A stretch of DNA of 64,000 bases from Chitinophagaceae bacterium (GTDB lineage Bacteria > Bacteroidota > Bacteroidia > Chitinophagales > Chitinophagaceae): positions 62,001-126,000 of the forward strand of contig JADBXP010000010.1 in assembly GCA_020403455.1 (NCBI GenBank). Direction: 5' to 3'. Below, piece by piece: positions 17,050 through 25,566 of the stretch. The translations under genes were made by a program, and so were the position numbers. Below the pieces are notes generated by a model. The model saw only the letters and a program-made list of their open reading frames with translations, made no database searches and had not been told where the DNA came from. Positions within the stretch are counted from its first letter, which is position 1. Every line of letters starts with the position of its first letter.

Positions 17050-17592
17050 ATGCAGGCACTCACGAACCGTTCACGCGCCGTCAGCAGAAAGCCACTCACA
17101 TTTATGGAGAGCCTTTACCTGCCAGCCATTTTGAAAGGGATGCTGATAACTTTCAGTCACATTTTTAAAAAGAACCCTACAGTTCGTTATCCAGAAGAAA
17201 AACGCCCTTTTAGTCCGGTCTTCCGCGGGTTACATGTACTTAACCGCGATGAGGAGGGTAGAGAAAATTGCACTGCCTGTGGTCTCTGTGCCGTGGCTTG
17301 TCCGGCAGAAGCGATCACCATGGAAGGGGCAGAGCGAATGGAAGGAGAGGAGCATCTTTACAGAGAAGAGAAATATGCAGCCAAATATGAAATCAACATG
17401 TTGCGTTGCATTTTCTGTGGTTTGTGTGAAGAAGCTTGTCCGAAAGATGCCATTTACCTGAGTGAGACATTCGCCCCGGCGAACTTCACCAGAAAAGGTT
17501 TCATCTATGGTAAAGAAGAATTATTGATTCCTCATCCCATCGAAGAGCCGGAAGCATTCGCCAAGGCGAAAGGATTGAATAAAGAAGCATAA
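17050..17592 (+). CDS. nuoI: NADH-quinone oxidoreductase subunit I (2x 4Fe-4S)
   Basis: 180 residues, ferredoxin-like subunit carrying clusters N6a and N6b. Two complete motifs are visible: C74, C77, C80, C84 (CTACGLCAVACP) and C120, C123, C126, C130 (CIFCGLCEEACP). Between NuoG and NuoB in the electron path. The ATG at 17050 gives an 18-residue N-terminal leader that is not family-like; an ATG at 17104 (MESLYLPAILKGMLITFSHIF) would fit the usual start better. Confidence 0.95.
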   Translation: MQALTNRSRAVSRKPLTFMESLYLPAILKGMLITFSHIFKKNPTVRYPEEKRPFSPVFRGLHVLNRDEEGRENCTACGLCAVACPAEAITMEGAERMEGEEHLYREEKYAAKYEINMLRCIFCGLCEEACPKDAIYLSETFAPANFTRKGFIYGKEELLIPHPIEEPEAFAKAKGLNKEA

Positions 17593-17600
17593 CATTGTAA

Positions 17601-17611
17601 CGGCATTGCCG
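17601..17611 (+). other. Small hairpin in the nuoI-nuoJ gap
   Basis: CGGCA (17601-17605) and TGCCG (17607-17611) form a perfect but very tight inverted repeat around one T; the real loop would open at least one pair. Confidence 0.25.
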
Positions 17612-17630
17612 GTAAATTATATACGACAAC

Positions 17631-18143
17631 ATGAGTATCATTCAAATTCTTTTTTACCTGCTCAGCGGATTGGCTGTATTTGCTGCACTGATGGTATTGC
17701 TCAGTAAGAATCCGGTGCACAGCGTACTCTGGCTAATTGTAGTGTTCTTTGCTATTTCCGGTCACTACATTATGCTCAATGCCCAGTTCCTCGCCATAGT
17801 GAACCTGATTGTTTATGCAGGGGCTATTATGGTATTGTTCCTTTTTGTGATCATGCTCATGAACCTGAACTCTTCAGCAGAACCGGGCAAACATATTTGG
17901 ATGAAATTGGCCGGCGTCGTAGCAGGTGGTTGTTTTCTCATTATGCTGGTGTCACTGGCTAGCCAGGCCCCTGAGATGACCAATAAGACGGTACAAATGA
18001 AGGAAGGAAATATCGGACTGATCAAGGAATTAGGAAAGGTGCTGTTCAGCGATTTTGTATTGCCGTTTGAATTGACCAGTGCTCTTTTTCTCAGTGCGAT
18101 GGTGGGTGCCGTAGTATTAGGTAAAAAAGACAGTACGCAATAA
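17631..18143 (+). CDS. nuoJ: NADH-quinone oxidoreductase subunit J
   Basis: 170 residues, about five transmembrane helices. The family block is in helices 2-3: VHSVLWLIVVFFAISGHYIMLNAQFLAIVNLIVYAGAIMVLFLFVIMLMNLN. Part of the membrane arm next to NuoH, NuoA and NuoK, at the bend thought to couple quinone chemistry to proton pumping. The C-terminus LTSALFLSAMVGAVVLGKK is also standard. Confidence 0.95.
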   Translation: MSIIQILFYLLSGLAVFAALMVLLSKNPVHSVLWLIVVFFAISGHYIMLNAQFLAIVNLIVYAGAIMVLFLFVIMLMNLNSSAEPGKHIWMKLAGVVAGGCFLIMLVSLASQAPEMTNKTVQMKEGNIGLIKELGKVLFSDFVLPFELTSALFLSAMVGAVVLGKKDSTQ

Positions 18144-18166
18144 AATGAATTTGTAAAAAGCCGAAT

Positions 18167-18505
18167 ATGCCCGTTAATTATTATATCTATTTCTGTCTTG
18201 CTTTATTCAGTATTGGTGTGGTAGGTGTTCTCACCCGCCGAAACGCCATCATCATTTTCATGTGTATAGAGCTAATGTTGAATGCAGTGAACCTTTTGTT
18301 GGTGGCTTTTTCAAAAATGCACCATGGTGCTGCTGCAGCAGGAGCTACAGTTCCATCCACTGTAGGTGCTGACGGACAAATATTTGTGTTTTTCATCATG
18401 GTGGTTGCTGCTGCAGAAGTGAGTGTCGGACTTGCCATCATTGTTATGATGTATAGAAATATTCATTCGGTTGATGTCAACTTCCTCAACCGCCTGAAAA
18501 ATTAA
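18167..18505 (+). CDS. nuoK: NADH-quinone oxidoreductase subunit K
   Basis: 112 residues, three transmembrane helices. The conserved acidic residue of helix 2 is in [19 protein letters not shown], needed for proton transfer. Helix 3 is [27 protein letters not shown] with the second conserved glutamate. A small insertion rich in Ala/Gly ([17 protein letters not shown]) lies between the helices. Homologous to MrpC of antiporters. Confidence 0.95.
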   Translation: MPVNYYIYFCLALFSIGVVGVLTRRNAIIIFMCIELMLNAVNLLLVAFSKMHHGAAAAGATVPSTVGADGQIFVFFIMVVAAAEVSVGLAIIVMMYRNIHSVDVNFLNRLKN

Positions 18506-18545
18506 TCAATAGAATAGCTAATTCCAGAATCAAAGAGAGTTTACT

Positions 18546-20462
18546 ATGAGTCATGTCGCATTTTTGGTCCCGCTTTTCCCTCTGCTTGGTTTTTTAATCA
18601 ACGGATTGGGCAGAAACCAACTCTCTCGTTCGATGAGTGGCTGGATTGGAACCGGAGCAGTCTTTTTATCTTTTTTAGTGAGCTGTTTTCTTTTTGGAAA
18701 GGTGCTCGAGAACGGGGGCAGCACAGATACCTTATTCTATCTCATAAGGACTACTGATTTGAGCATTCCCTTTGCTTTTCAGGTAGATCAACTTTCAGGG
18801 CTCTTTCTATTGATCATTACCGGCATTGGCACGCTTATTCATCTTTACTCCATCTCTTACATGCATGAGGAAGCACCTCATCATTTTGCCCGCTATTTTG
18901 CCTACCTCAACCTGTTCGTCTTCTCCATGCTCTTATTGGTAATGGGTTCAGGATTTGTGATCATGTTCATTGGATGGGAAGGAGTAGGACTTTGTTCTTA
19001 TCTACTTATTGGCTACTGGTTCAGTAATCCCAATTATAACTATGCGGCCCGCAAAGCTTTTGTGATGAATCGCATTGGTGACCTGGGCTTTTTGCTGGCA
19101 ATTTTCTGGATCATCAGCAAACTTGGTACTACTGAATATGCGGGTGTGCTAGAAGGTGTTGCAAAATTGAGCAGTACTGACCTCACAGCCATCACGCTCC
19201 TGCTTTTTGTTGGGGCGATGGGAAAAAGTGCTCAGATTCCTTTGTATACCTGGCTCCCCGATGCGATGGCAGGCCCTACGCCTGTATCCGCATTGATACA
19301 TGCGGCAACCATGGTGACTGCCGGCATCTACATGATTGCCCGCACCAACTTATTGTACACAATGGCTCCTTTTACACAAGGAGTGGTTGCGGTTACAGGG
19401 TTATTAACTGCACTGTTTGCAGCCTCCATTGCACTGAAGCAAAATGACATCAAGAAAGTACTGGCCTATTCTACTGTGAGCCAGTTGGGTTATATGTTCC
19501 TCGGTTTGGGAGTAGGCGCCTACACCGGTGCTGTTTTTCATGTAATGACACATGCTTTCTTTAAAGCGTTGTTGTTTCTCGGTGCAGGATCCGTGATACA
19601 TGCAATGCACCACGAGCAAGACATTCGTAAGATGGGTGGGCTAAGAAAACACCTGCCGGTTACACACCTCACATTTTTAATTGGTTGTCTTGCGATTGCA
19701 GGTATTCCACCTTTATCCGGCTTTTTCTCGAAAGATGAAATACTGGCTGCAGCATTCCATGCAAATCCTATTTATTATGTTCTGGGATTAGGTGGGGCCT
19801 TGATGACTGCCTTTTATATGTTTCGCCTTTATACCCTGACCTTCCTCGGAGAGGCCAGATATCATTCAGATCCTGCGCACCCTGTACATGAGAGTCCGGC
19901 ACCCATGCTCTTACCGTTGGTGGTACTTGCGGTATTGTCTGTTGCGGGAGGCTGGATTGGTATTCCTGAATGGATGCTATCCGGAGGACATCGGCTGGAG
20001 CATTTCCTGGCACCTATTTTTGCGGCATCCGGCGCATTGGCTCATGAGCATGCTCACTTGACTGCTGCACAAGAATGGGGCATGGTAGGGGGTGCAACTG
20101 TAGCCATCGTTGTAGTGATTTTGCTGGCGATAAGAAGTGCGGGTCGCGAAAAAACTGACGATCAGCCGGCTTCCGGGATACTTGCTAACAAATGGTATAT
20201 AGATGAGCTGTACGAATTTGCTATTGTTCAACCCATTCGTTCCTTTGCTGATTTGTTGAAAAGTGTTTTGGAGAGAAATGTAATTGATGGCTGCGTGAAC
20301 GGTATAGGCAGATTGATACATTATGGCAGCCGACAGATGAGACTCATACAGAGTGGTCAGGTGGGGAATTATCTACTCATCATGGTATTGTCGATGGTGG
20401 TCTTCTTCCTGATCTGGTTCAATGATAATAAAATTATGGCCCTGATCCACAAGATATTTTAA
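18546..20462 (+). CDS. nuoL: NADH-quinone oxidoreductase subunit L
   Basis: 638 residues, antiporter-like proton channel at the distal end of the membrane arm, with the long lateral helix at its C-terminus. Blocks: GWEGVGLCSYLLIGYWF (conserved Glu), FVMNRIGDLGFLLAIF, QIPLYTWLPDAMAGPTPVSALIHAATMVTAGIYMIAR (with the lysine/histidine path), LAYSTVSQLGYMFLGLG, and HAFFKALLFLGAGSVIHAMHHEQDIRKMGGL. Slightly longer than E. coli NuoL (613). Confidence 0.97.
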   Translation: MSHVAFLVPLFPLLGFLINGLGRNQLSRSMSGWIGTGAVFLSFLVSCFLFGKVLENGGSTDTLFYLIRTTDLSIPFAFQVDQLSGLFLLIITGIGTLIHLYSISYMHEEAPHHFARYFAYLNLFVFSMLLLVMGSGFVIMFIGWEGVGLCSYLLIGYWFSNPNYNYAARKAFVMNRIGDLGFLLAIFWIISKLGTTEYAGVLEGVAKLSSTDLTAITLLLFVGAMGKSAQIPLYTWLPDAMAGPTPVSALIHAATMVTAGIYMIARTNLLYTMAPFTQGVVAVTGLLTALFAASIALKQNDIKKVLAYSTVSQLGYMFLGLGVGAYTGAVFHVMTHAFFKALLFLGAGSVIHAMHHEQDIRKMGGLRKHLPVTHLTFLIGCLAIAGIPPLSGFFSKDEILAAAFHANPIYYVLGLGGALMTAFYMFRLYTLTFLGEARYHSDPAHPVHESPAPMLLPLVVLAVLSVAGGWIGIPEWMLSGGHRLEHFLAPIFAASGALAHEHAHLTAAQEWGMVGGATVAIVVVILLAIRSAGREKTDDQPASGILANKWYIDELYEFAIVQPIRSFADLLKSVLERNVIDGCVNGIGRLIHYGSRQMRLIQSGQVGNYLLIMVLSMVVFFLIWFNDNKIMALIHKIF

Positions 20463-20494
20463 TTGATAAGCAGTTCTACTGATAAAGTAATTCT

Positions 20495-21928
20495 ATGATC
20501 TCAGCAATACTCATTTTACTTCCACTCATTACCGGAGCTGTAAGCTTTGCTATACGCTCTTCCGAAGCGGCCAGACGTTTGTCTTTCTTTTCAGCTCTGA
20601 TAACCCTAGGAGTAGCTATCGGCGCCCTGCTCCCCTCCAATGCATCTATACTGGCTCTAGATTTGCCCTGGCTGCCGGTGATGGGTTCAAGGTTTGCCCT
20701 CTCCATGGATGGAATGAGTAAGATGCTTTGTTTGTTGACAGCCCTTTCTTTTCCTGTAATATTTTTGGCGAGTTTTCGTCAAAGTTTTCGAATGCCCGGT
20801 GCTTTTTATGGCTGGATGTTGCTCTCACAAGCCGGCTTGATGGGTGTATTTCTGGCAGCAGATGCTCTTCTTTTTTACTTCTTTTGGGAACTCGCACTAA
20901 TTCCGGTTTATTTTCTCTGTTCTACCTGGGGTGGCGAAAGGAGAATTGCCGTAACTATTAAATTTTTCCTTTACACATTCATTGGTTCCCTGCTGATGCT
21001 GGCCGGTATTATTTACCTGTCCTTTCAAATGCCCACTACAAGTTTTTCCATCAGCGATATTACACAGGCAGCAGTCAATTCTCCCAATAATACCTTACTG
21101 TTTTTTTTATTTTTCATTGCTTTTGCCATTAAAATGCCTGTATTCCCCTTGCATACCTGGCAGCCCGAAGCTTATGAAGAATCGCCTTCTCCGGTTACCA
21201 TGGTAATGAGTGGGGTGATGGTTAAAATGGGTATTTATGCAGTGATACGTTGGCTATTGCCCTTATTCCCTTCAGTTGCAGAACAATACGCAAGCATCAT
21301 CATTGCCTTTGCTGTAGCGGGCATGTTGTATGCATCGCTCATAGCCATGCAACAAAACAACCTGCGCCGACTTATAGCCTATTCTTCTATTGCGCACATT
21401 GGTCTCATGGCTGCTGCCTTATTTACTTCACATGCAGGTGCTACACAAGGAGTAATGCTGCAGATGTTCAGTCATGGTGTCAACGTAATTGGATTGTGGA
21501 TCCTGGCTGATGCCATTGAAAAAATAACAGGCACCCGACAATTGAATGAAATGGGTGGACTGGCGAGGAAAGCACCCAGACTGGCCATTTTACTCGTAGT
21601 GATGGGGCTCGCGAATGTTGCCTTGCCATTAACGAATGCCTTTGTGGGTGAATTCATGATGTTCAATGGATTGTTTCATTTCAATTGGGTAGTAGCGGCT
21701 GCTGCCGGAATCAGTATCATTCTGGCTGCAGTTTATACCTTGCGCATGATTGAAAAAGTATTGTATGGTTCACCTGCCAACTCCGACCTGCCTATTGCAG
21801 ACTTATCACCCAATATTACATGGGCACTGGTTGTATTGGTTGCACTGGTTCTGATTGGAGGGATCTATCCACAGCCATTGATTGATCTGACAAAAGACAC
21901 GGTCGAAGCATTGACCTTAAAAAAATAA
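20495..21928 (+). CDS. nuoM: NADH-quinone oxidoreductase subunit M
   Basis: 477 residues, second antiporter-like subunit, 14 predicted transmembrane helices. Blocks: FFWELALIPVYFLCSTWGG (conserved Glu), FPLHTWQPEAYEESPSPVTMVMSGVMVKMGIYAVIRW, LIAYSSIAHIGLMAAALF, and FSHGVNVIGLWILADAIEKITGTRQLNEMGGL. The sequence keeps the lysine and glutamate positions used for proton translocation. Confidence 0.97.
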   Translation: MISAILILLPLITGAVSFAIRSSEAARRLSFFSALITLGVAIGALLPSNASILALDLPWLPVMGSRFALSMDGMSKMLCLLTALSFPVIFLASFRQSFRMPGAFYGWMLLSQAGLMGVFLAADALLFYFFWELALIPVYFLCSTWGGERRIAVTIKFFLYTFIGSLLMLAGIIYLSFQMPTTSFSISDITQAAVNSPNNTLLFFLFFIAFAIKMPVFPLHTWQPEAYEESPSPVTMVMSGVMVKMGIYAVIRWLLPLFPSVAEQYASIIIAFAVAGMLYASLIAMQQNNLRRLIAYSSIAHIGLMAAALFTSHAGATQGVMLQMFSHGVNVIGLWILADAIEKITGTRQLNEMGGLARKAPRLAILLVVMGLANVALPLTNAFVGEFMMFNGLFHFNWVVAAAAGISIILAAVYTLRMIEKVLYGSPANSDLPIADLSPNITWALVVLVALVLIGGIYPQPLIDLTKDTVEALTLKK

Positions 21929-21936
21929 TGAAGTAA

Positions 21937-21950
21937 CCGGAGCAATCCGG
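21937..21950 (+). other. Small hairpin in the nuoM-nuoN gap
   Basis: CCGGA (21937-21941) pairs with TCCGG (21946-21950) around a GCAA tetraloop, a stable GNRA-type cap. No T run. Confidence 0.45.
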
Positions 21951-21967
21951 AAGAAATATAGAATCGT

Positions 21968-23362
21968 ATGAATGCAATCATTTTTTCAGCAGTCTGGGGT
22001 GTTGTAATGATGTTCGGCGGACTCATCGCTAAAAACAAGACCACGGTTACCTATCTGGCAATTGCCGGGCTTCTGGTGCTCACAGGTGTGAACCTACTGC
22101 ACAGTTGCGGCAGTTGGGTTATTAAGGTGGATACCCATGAAACCCTGCATTTTGATTCTATGGGACTTTACTTTAATACCATCGCTTTTGTATCAACCTT
22201 ATTGTATGTACTACTCAGCGGAAAAGATATTGAGCGTGCTGGGGTTCATGTGGCAGAATATTATGCTCTTATTTTCTTTGTGCTTTGTGGCGTAAGTATC
22301 CTCACTTCGTTTAATGGATTACTGATGTTGTTTTTGGGTATTGAAATCATGTCTATTCCTCTTTACATCTTAACAGGGGCTGATAAGAAAAACCTCAAGA
22401 GCAATGAAGCTTCTCTCAAGTACTTTCTCATGGGTTCATTTTCCACCGGTATCATGTTGATGGGGATTGCACTCATTTATGGTGCTACGGGGAATTTTGG
22501 GATAAACATAGGACCCAACTCTGCCGCTGGTACAGGACTCGGATTCCGACCCTCTTTCCTGGAAGTAGGCGGGTTGCTGCTGCTATTTGTGGCCATGTCT
22601 TTTAAAGTATCAGCTGCGCCATTTCATTTCTGGACTCCCGACGTTTATGATGGTGCACCTTCTGTATTTACTTCCTTCATGGCAACTATAGTAAAGTCTG
22701 CCGGCTTTTATGCCTTTATCAAATTGATGGATGTTAGAACAGCGATCCTTGGAGACAGTTGGCTGATTGTTCTACCACTGGTGATATTTTCCACCTTGCT
22801 GATAGGAAATATCACAGCAGTATTTCAGCAAAGTGTCAAACGCATGTTGGCATATTCGAGCATCGCGCAGGCAGGATTTATGCTATTTGCGCTCTATGGA
22901 ACCAGTGTAATGTCTAAAGAAGGATTGATATTGTATGCATTTTCCTATTCCATTGCAACAATTGGCTTGTTTGCCATTCTCATTCGTTTAAAAGATTATT
23001 CTTTGGATGGGTTCAATGGTCTGGCAGCACAACATCCTATGGTAGCTTTCTCAGCAGCAGTATTTCTTTTGTCATTGGCAGGTATTCCACTTACAGCCGG
23101 ATTTTTCGCCAAGTATTACATGTTGGCGGCAGCTGTGAAAGCCGGTGGTATTTTATGGCTGGTAATCGCAGCGGTGCTGCTGGCAGCTGTGAGTGTTTAC
23201 TATTATTTCCGGGTAATACAGTCCATGTACTTCAAAACGGGTACGCCGGAATGGACTTCCCCTGCGGGAAAATCATTTGCATGGACCTTGCTTTTATTGG
23301 CTGCCTTGCTCATTTATGCGGGTCTCTTCCCGACAGCTGTGCTCAAATTCATCTATTTTTAA
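21968..23362 (+). CDS. nuoN: NADH-quinone oxidoreductase subunit N
   Basis: 464 residues, third antiporter-like subunit, last gene of the operon. Blocks: LMLFLGIEIMSIPLYILTGADKKNLKSNEASLKYFLMGSFSTGIMLMG, FKVSAAPFHFWTPDVYDGAPSVFTSFMATIVKSAGFYAFIKL, and KRMLAYSSIAQAGFMLFAL, which contain the conserved Glu and Lys residues. C-terminal helices are ordinary. No terminator was recognised after it; the next gene has its own promoter box. Confidence 0.96.
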   Translation: MNAIIFSAVWGVVMMFGGLIAKNKTTVTYLAIAGLLVLTGVNLLHSCGSWVIKVDTHETLHFDSMGLYFNTIAFVSTLLYVLLSGKDIERAGVHVAEYYALIFFVLCGVSILTSFNGLLMLFLGIEIMSIPLYILTGADKKNLKSNEASLKYFLMGSFSTGIMLMGIALIYGATGNFGINIGPNSAAGTGLGFRPSFLEVGGLLLLFVAMSFKVSAAPFHFWTPDVYDGAPSVFTSFMATIVKSAGFYAFIKLMDVRTAILGDSWLIVLPLVIFSTLLIGNITAVFQQSVKRMLAYSSIAQAGFMLFALYGTSVMSKEGLILYAFSYSIATIGLFAILIRLKDYSLDGFNGLAAQHPMVAFSAAVFLLSLAGIPLTAGFFAKYYMLAAAVKAGGILWLVIAAVLLAAVSVYYYFRVIQSMYFKTGTPEWTSPAGKSFAWTLLLLAALLIYAGLFPTAVLKFIYF

Positions 23363-23413
23363 CCGCTCCTCACAATTTTGGGTAGGATTACCTCTATTGC
23401 GCAAAAGGGGGTG

Positions 23414-23421
23414 TAATTTTG
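23414..23421 (+). promoter_or_regulatory. -7 box (TAATTTTG) for the MacB-like permease gene
   Basis: Perfect TAnnTTTG match 18 bases before the ATG at 23440, the same spacing as at nuoA. Confidence 0.5.
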
Positions 23422-23439
23422 TGTTTAGCACAAAATGAT

Positions 23440-24723
23440 ATGGCCGCAATGAAAATTACTGATTCTCTCGCGTTGGCATGGCGAACCGTCCGCGGCAATA
23501 AACTAAGATCGTCGATTACCATCGCTATCATTGCCTTTGGTATCATGGCGCTTATCGGCATTATTACAGCCATTGAAGCGATGAATCAAAGTTTGAAAGA
23601 AAGTTTTTCATCCATGGGAGCCAATGCCTTTAGTATTCGCTTTCGGGAAGCACGGATGGGATTCAATGGTGGTAACAATGAGGTGAAGAAGACGAATAGG
23701 AGGTACAAAGAGAAGAAATCAAACATGGGGAAGCCCATCTTGAAAGATGAGGCAGAGCGGTTCAAGAACAATTTTAATTTTCCCCGCTCTATAGTGAGTG
23801 TTTATCGCAGGGGACCCGGCGCCCAGGAATTACATTATCTGGAGAAAAAGACCAATCCTCAGATCACTGTTTGGGGAGGTGACGAAAATTATTTGGCTGT
23901 GAATGGTTACTCTATTGCTGCAGGAAGAAACCTGAATGAACTGGATATCAGAAGTGGCCGAAACGTCTGCATCTTAGGAAGCAATGTGGCTACTAAGTTG
24001 TTCGGAGCCAATGCGGAAAGATGCATAGATAAAATTATACGGGTTGGCAGTATGCCGTACCGTGTTGTTGGACTGTTGAAGAGCAAGGGTTCTAGTGCCA
24101 TGATGCGGCAAGATGATATGGTTTTTACTTCTTATAGCAACATTCGTCGATTTCAGAATATTTCTTCCTCGTATATTCTGGGCGTAATGGTGAATAATGT
24201 ACGTGAGTTGGATGTGGCATCAGATGAGGCAACTGCAGTTTTCAGGGCAGTTAGGAAAATGGAGCCGGCAGATGAGATCAACTTTGTAGTTGAACGCAGT
24301 GATAAATTTGCAGAATTGTTCATTGGGTTTCTCAGTAGTATAACCGGTGCTGCAGGTGCAATTGGATTCATCACTCTGATAGGCGCCGCCATTGGTTTGA
24401 TGAATATTATGTTGGTTGCTGTTAGTGAGAGAACCAGGGAAGTCGGTTTGGTGAAGGCCATTGGCGGAAAAAGCAGCAATATTCGTCAGCAGTTTTTGTT
24501 CGAGAGCATCATCATTAGTTTACTGGGAGCTTTTTTCGGAATTATTCTCGGCATTTTAGTGGGCAACCTCTTTTCGATTATTCTCCAAACAGGCTTCGTG
24601 GTGCCCTGGAAATGGGTAATCATAGGTGTAGTACTCTGTACCGCTGTGGGGTTGATTGCAGGAATTTATCCGGCCATGAAAGCAGCACGCCTGAATCCGA
24701 TTGTTGCTCTGCGATTTGAATGA
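23440..24723 (+). CDS. MacB/FtsX-type ABC transporter permease
   Basis: 427 residues from the ATG at 23440; a TTG at 23419 extends the frame but lies in the promoter box. The layout is the MacB one: a first transmembrane helix at about 20-50 (LRSSITIAIIAFGIMALIGIITAI), a periplasmic MacB_PCD domain to about 285 (INFVVERSDKF), then three helices with FITLIGAAIGLMNIMLVAVSERTREVGLVKAIGG and IAGIYPAMKAARLNPIVALRFE at the end. Such permeases work with a cytosolic ATPase in export, lipoprotein transport or signalling. No ATPase or membrane-fusion gene is adjacent, so the partner must be encoded elsewhere. Confidence 0.9.
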   Translation: MAAMKITDSLALAWRTVRGNKLRSSITIAIIAFGIMALIGIITAIEAMNQSLKESFSSMGANAFSIRFREARMGFNGGNNEVKKTNRRYKEKKSNMGKPILKDEAERFKNNFNFPRSIVSVYRRGPGAQELHYLEKKTNPQITVWGGDENYLAVNGYSIAAGRNLNELDIRSGRNVCILGSNVATKLFGANAERCIDKIIRVGSMPYRVVGLLKSKGSSAMMRQDDMVFTSYSNIRRFQNISSSYILGVMVNNVRELDVASDEATAVFRAVRKMEPADEINFVVERSDKFAELFIGFLSSITGAAGAIGFITLIGAAIGLMNIMLVAVSERTREVGLVKAIGGKSSNIRQQFLFESIIISLLGAFFGIILGILVGNLFSIILQTGFVVPWKWVIIGVVLCTAVGLIAGIYPAMKAARLNPIVALRFE

Positions 24724-24741
24724 GGTGATTTTCAACACCGT

Positions 24742-25461
24742 TTATTTACTAGGAGGATATTTTTTCAACTGTTCGTTGATGTAGTATGCCATATCGGTTT
24801 CAGAAGGATGCTTGCGCAGCCACTCCCAACTTGGTCGGCTTTTACCCATGAATTCCTGTAATTTTTCATCTTTTAGACCGGTATATTTTGTTACCAGTTC
24901 CGGTGTATAGCGATAGTTGATATAAGCTTCCTTTTCATTGTCATCAAAGAAACGGATGGCATTTCTCTTTCTTTTTTCTCTTTTGGAGAATCGGTCAATG
25001 TTCAGGGCAATACCTGCCCCTGAATTTGCCTGAGATAGGGTGGGAAGTGGTGAACGGCCCATGGCCTGGAAAAAGTCCTGCTGACGTTGCATGCTGTCCG
25101 TCTGATATTTAGACCATCCCCGGGTAGAAACAGTAACGTTACCCAATGAAGTAACAACAAGTGCTGATAAGTATAACTCTAAAGTGTCTTTAAGTAAGAG
25201 TGTTCCTGTATAAGTGACTGTATCAAAATGATAACCCACTGCTGCGAAAGAAAGCAATTGCCCCGCAGCTACCGGGAGTGAAAAATAGCCCTTGCTGTTG
25301 GTCATAACGGTCACACCGGATGTATTGTTTTTTACACTGGCCAGTGCTATGGGCTCACGAGTAGCGCTATCGGTAAGATGTCCCTTAATTGTTCGATAAG
25401 GTTGGGCACTGATGGTCAGAACCATGAAAATCGATAAGCAGCAGAGAAGCAGTGATTTCAT
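24742..25461 (-). CDS. Secreted carboxypeptidase-regulatory-like domain protein
   Basis: 239 residues from the ATG at 25461, chosen because it begins a clean signal peptide (MKSLLLCCLSIFMVLTISAQ); the frame is open to 25533 but the extra residues are not signal-like. After the signal comes a CarboxypepD_reg-like (CNA-B/SusC plug-prefix type) beta domain at about 22-110: IKGHLTDSATREPIALASVKNNTSGVTVMTNSKGYFSLPVAAGQLLSFAAVGYHF. The rest is polar and contains QDFFQAMGRSPLPT, a basic stretch RFSKREKRKRNAIRFFDDNEKEAYINYRYTPELV and KYTGLKDEKLQEFM. No receptor domain follows. Such stand-alone proteins are common in Bacteroidetes; function unknown. Confidence 0.8.
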   Translation of the reverse strand: MKSLLLCCLSIFMVLTISAQPYRTIKGHLTDSATREPIALASVKNNTSGVTVMTNSKGYFSLPVAAGQLLSFAAVGYHFDTVTYTGTLLLKDTLELYLSALVVTSLGNVTVSTRGWSKYQTDSMQRQQDFFQAMGRSPLPTLSQANSGAGIALNIDRFSKREKRKRNAIRFFDDNEKEAYINYRYTPELVTKYTGLKDEKLQEFMGKSRPSWEWLRKHPSETDMAYYINEQLKKYPPSK

Positions 25462-25512
25462 TTCTTTTTTTTGATAAATATAACAAATCGTGTGCCGAGG
25501 TGGGAGAGCGGG

Positions 25513-25546
25513 ATAAAAAAAGAGCCGGATCAACTGATCCGGCTCT
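25513..25546 (-). terminator. Rho-independent terminator after the metalloprotease gene
   Basis: Perfect 12-bp stem AGAGCCGGATCA (25521-25532) with TGATCCGGCTCT (25535-25546) and a T run on the minus strand (A run at 25514-25520). It ends the minus-strand transcript of the gene at 25567-28125 before the next gene. Confidence 0.8.
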
Positions 25547-25566
25547 GGAAAAGAGTCCTCTAAATT

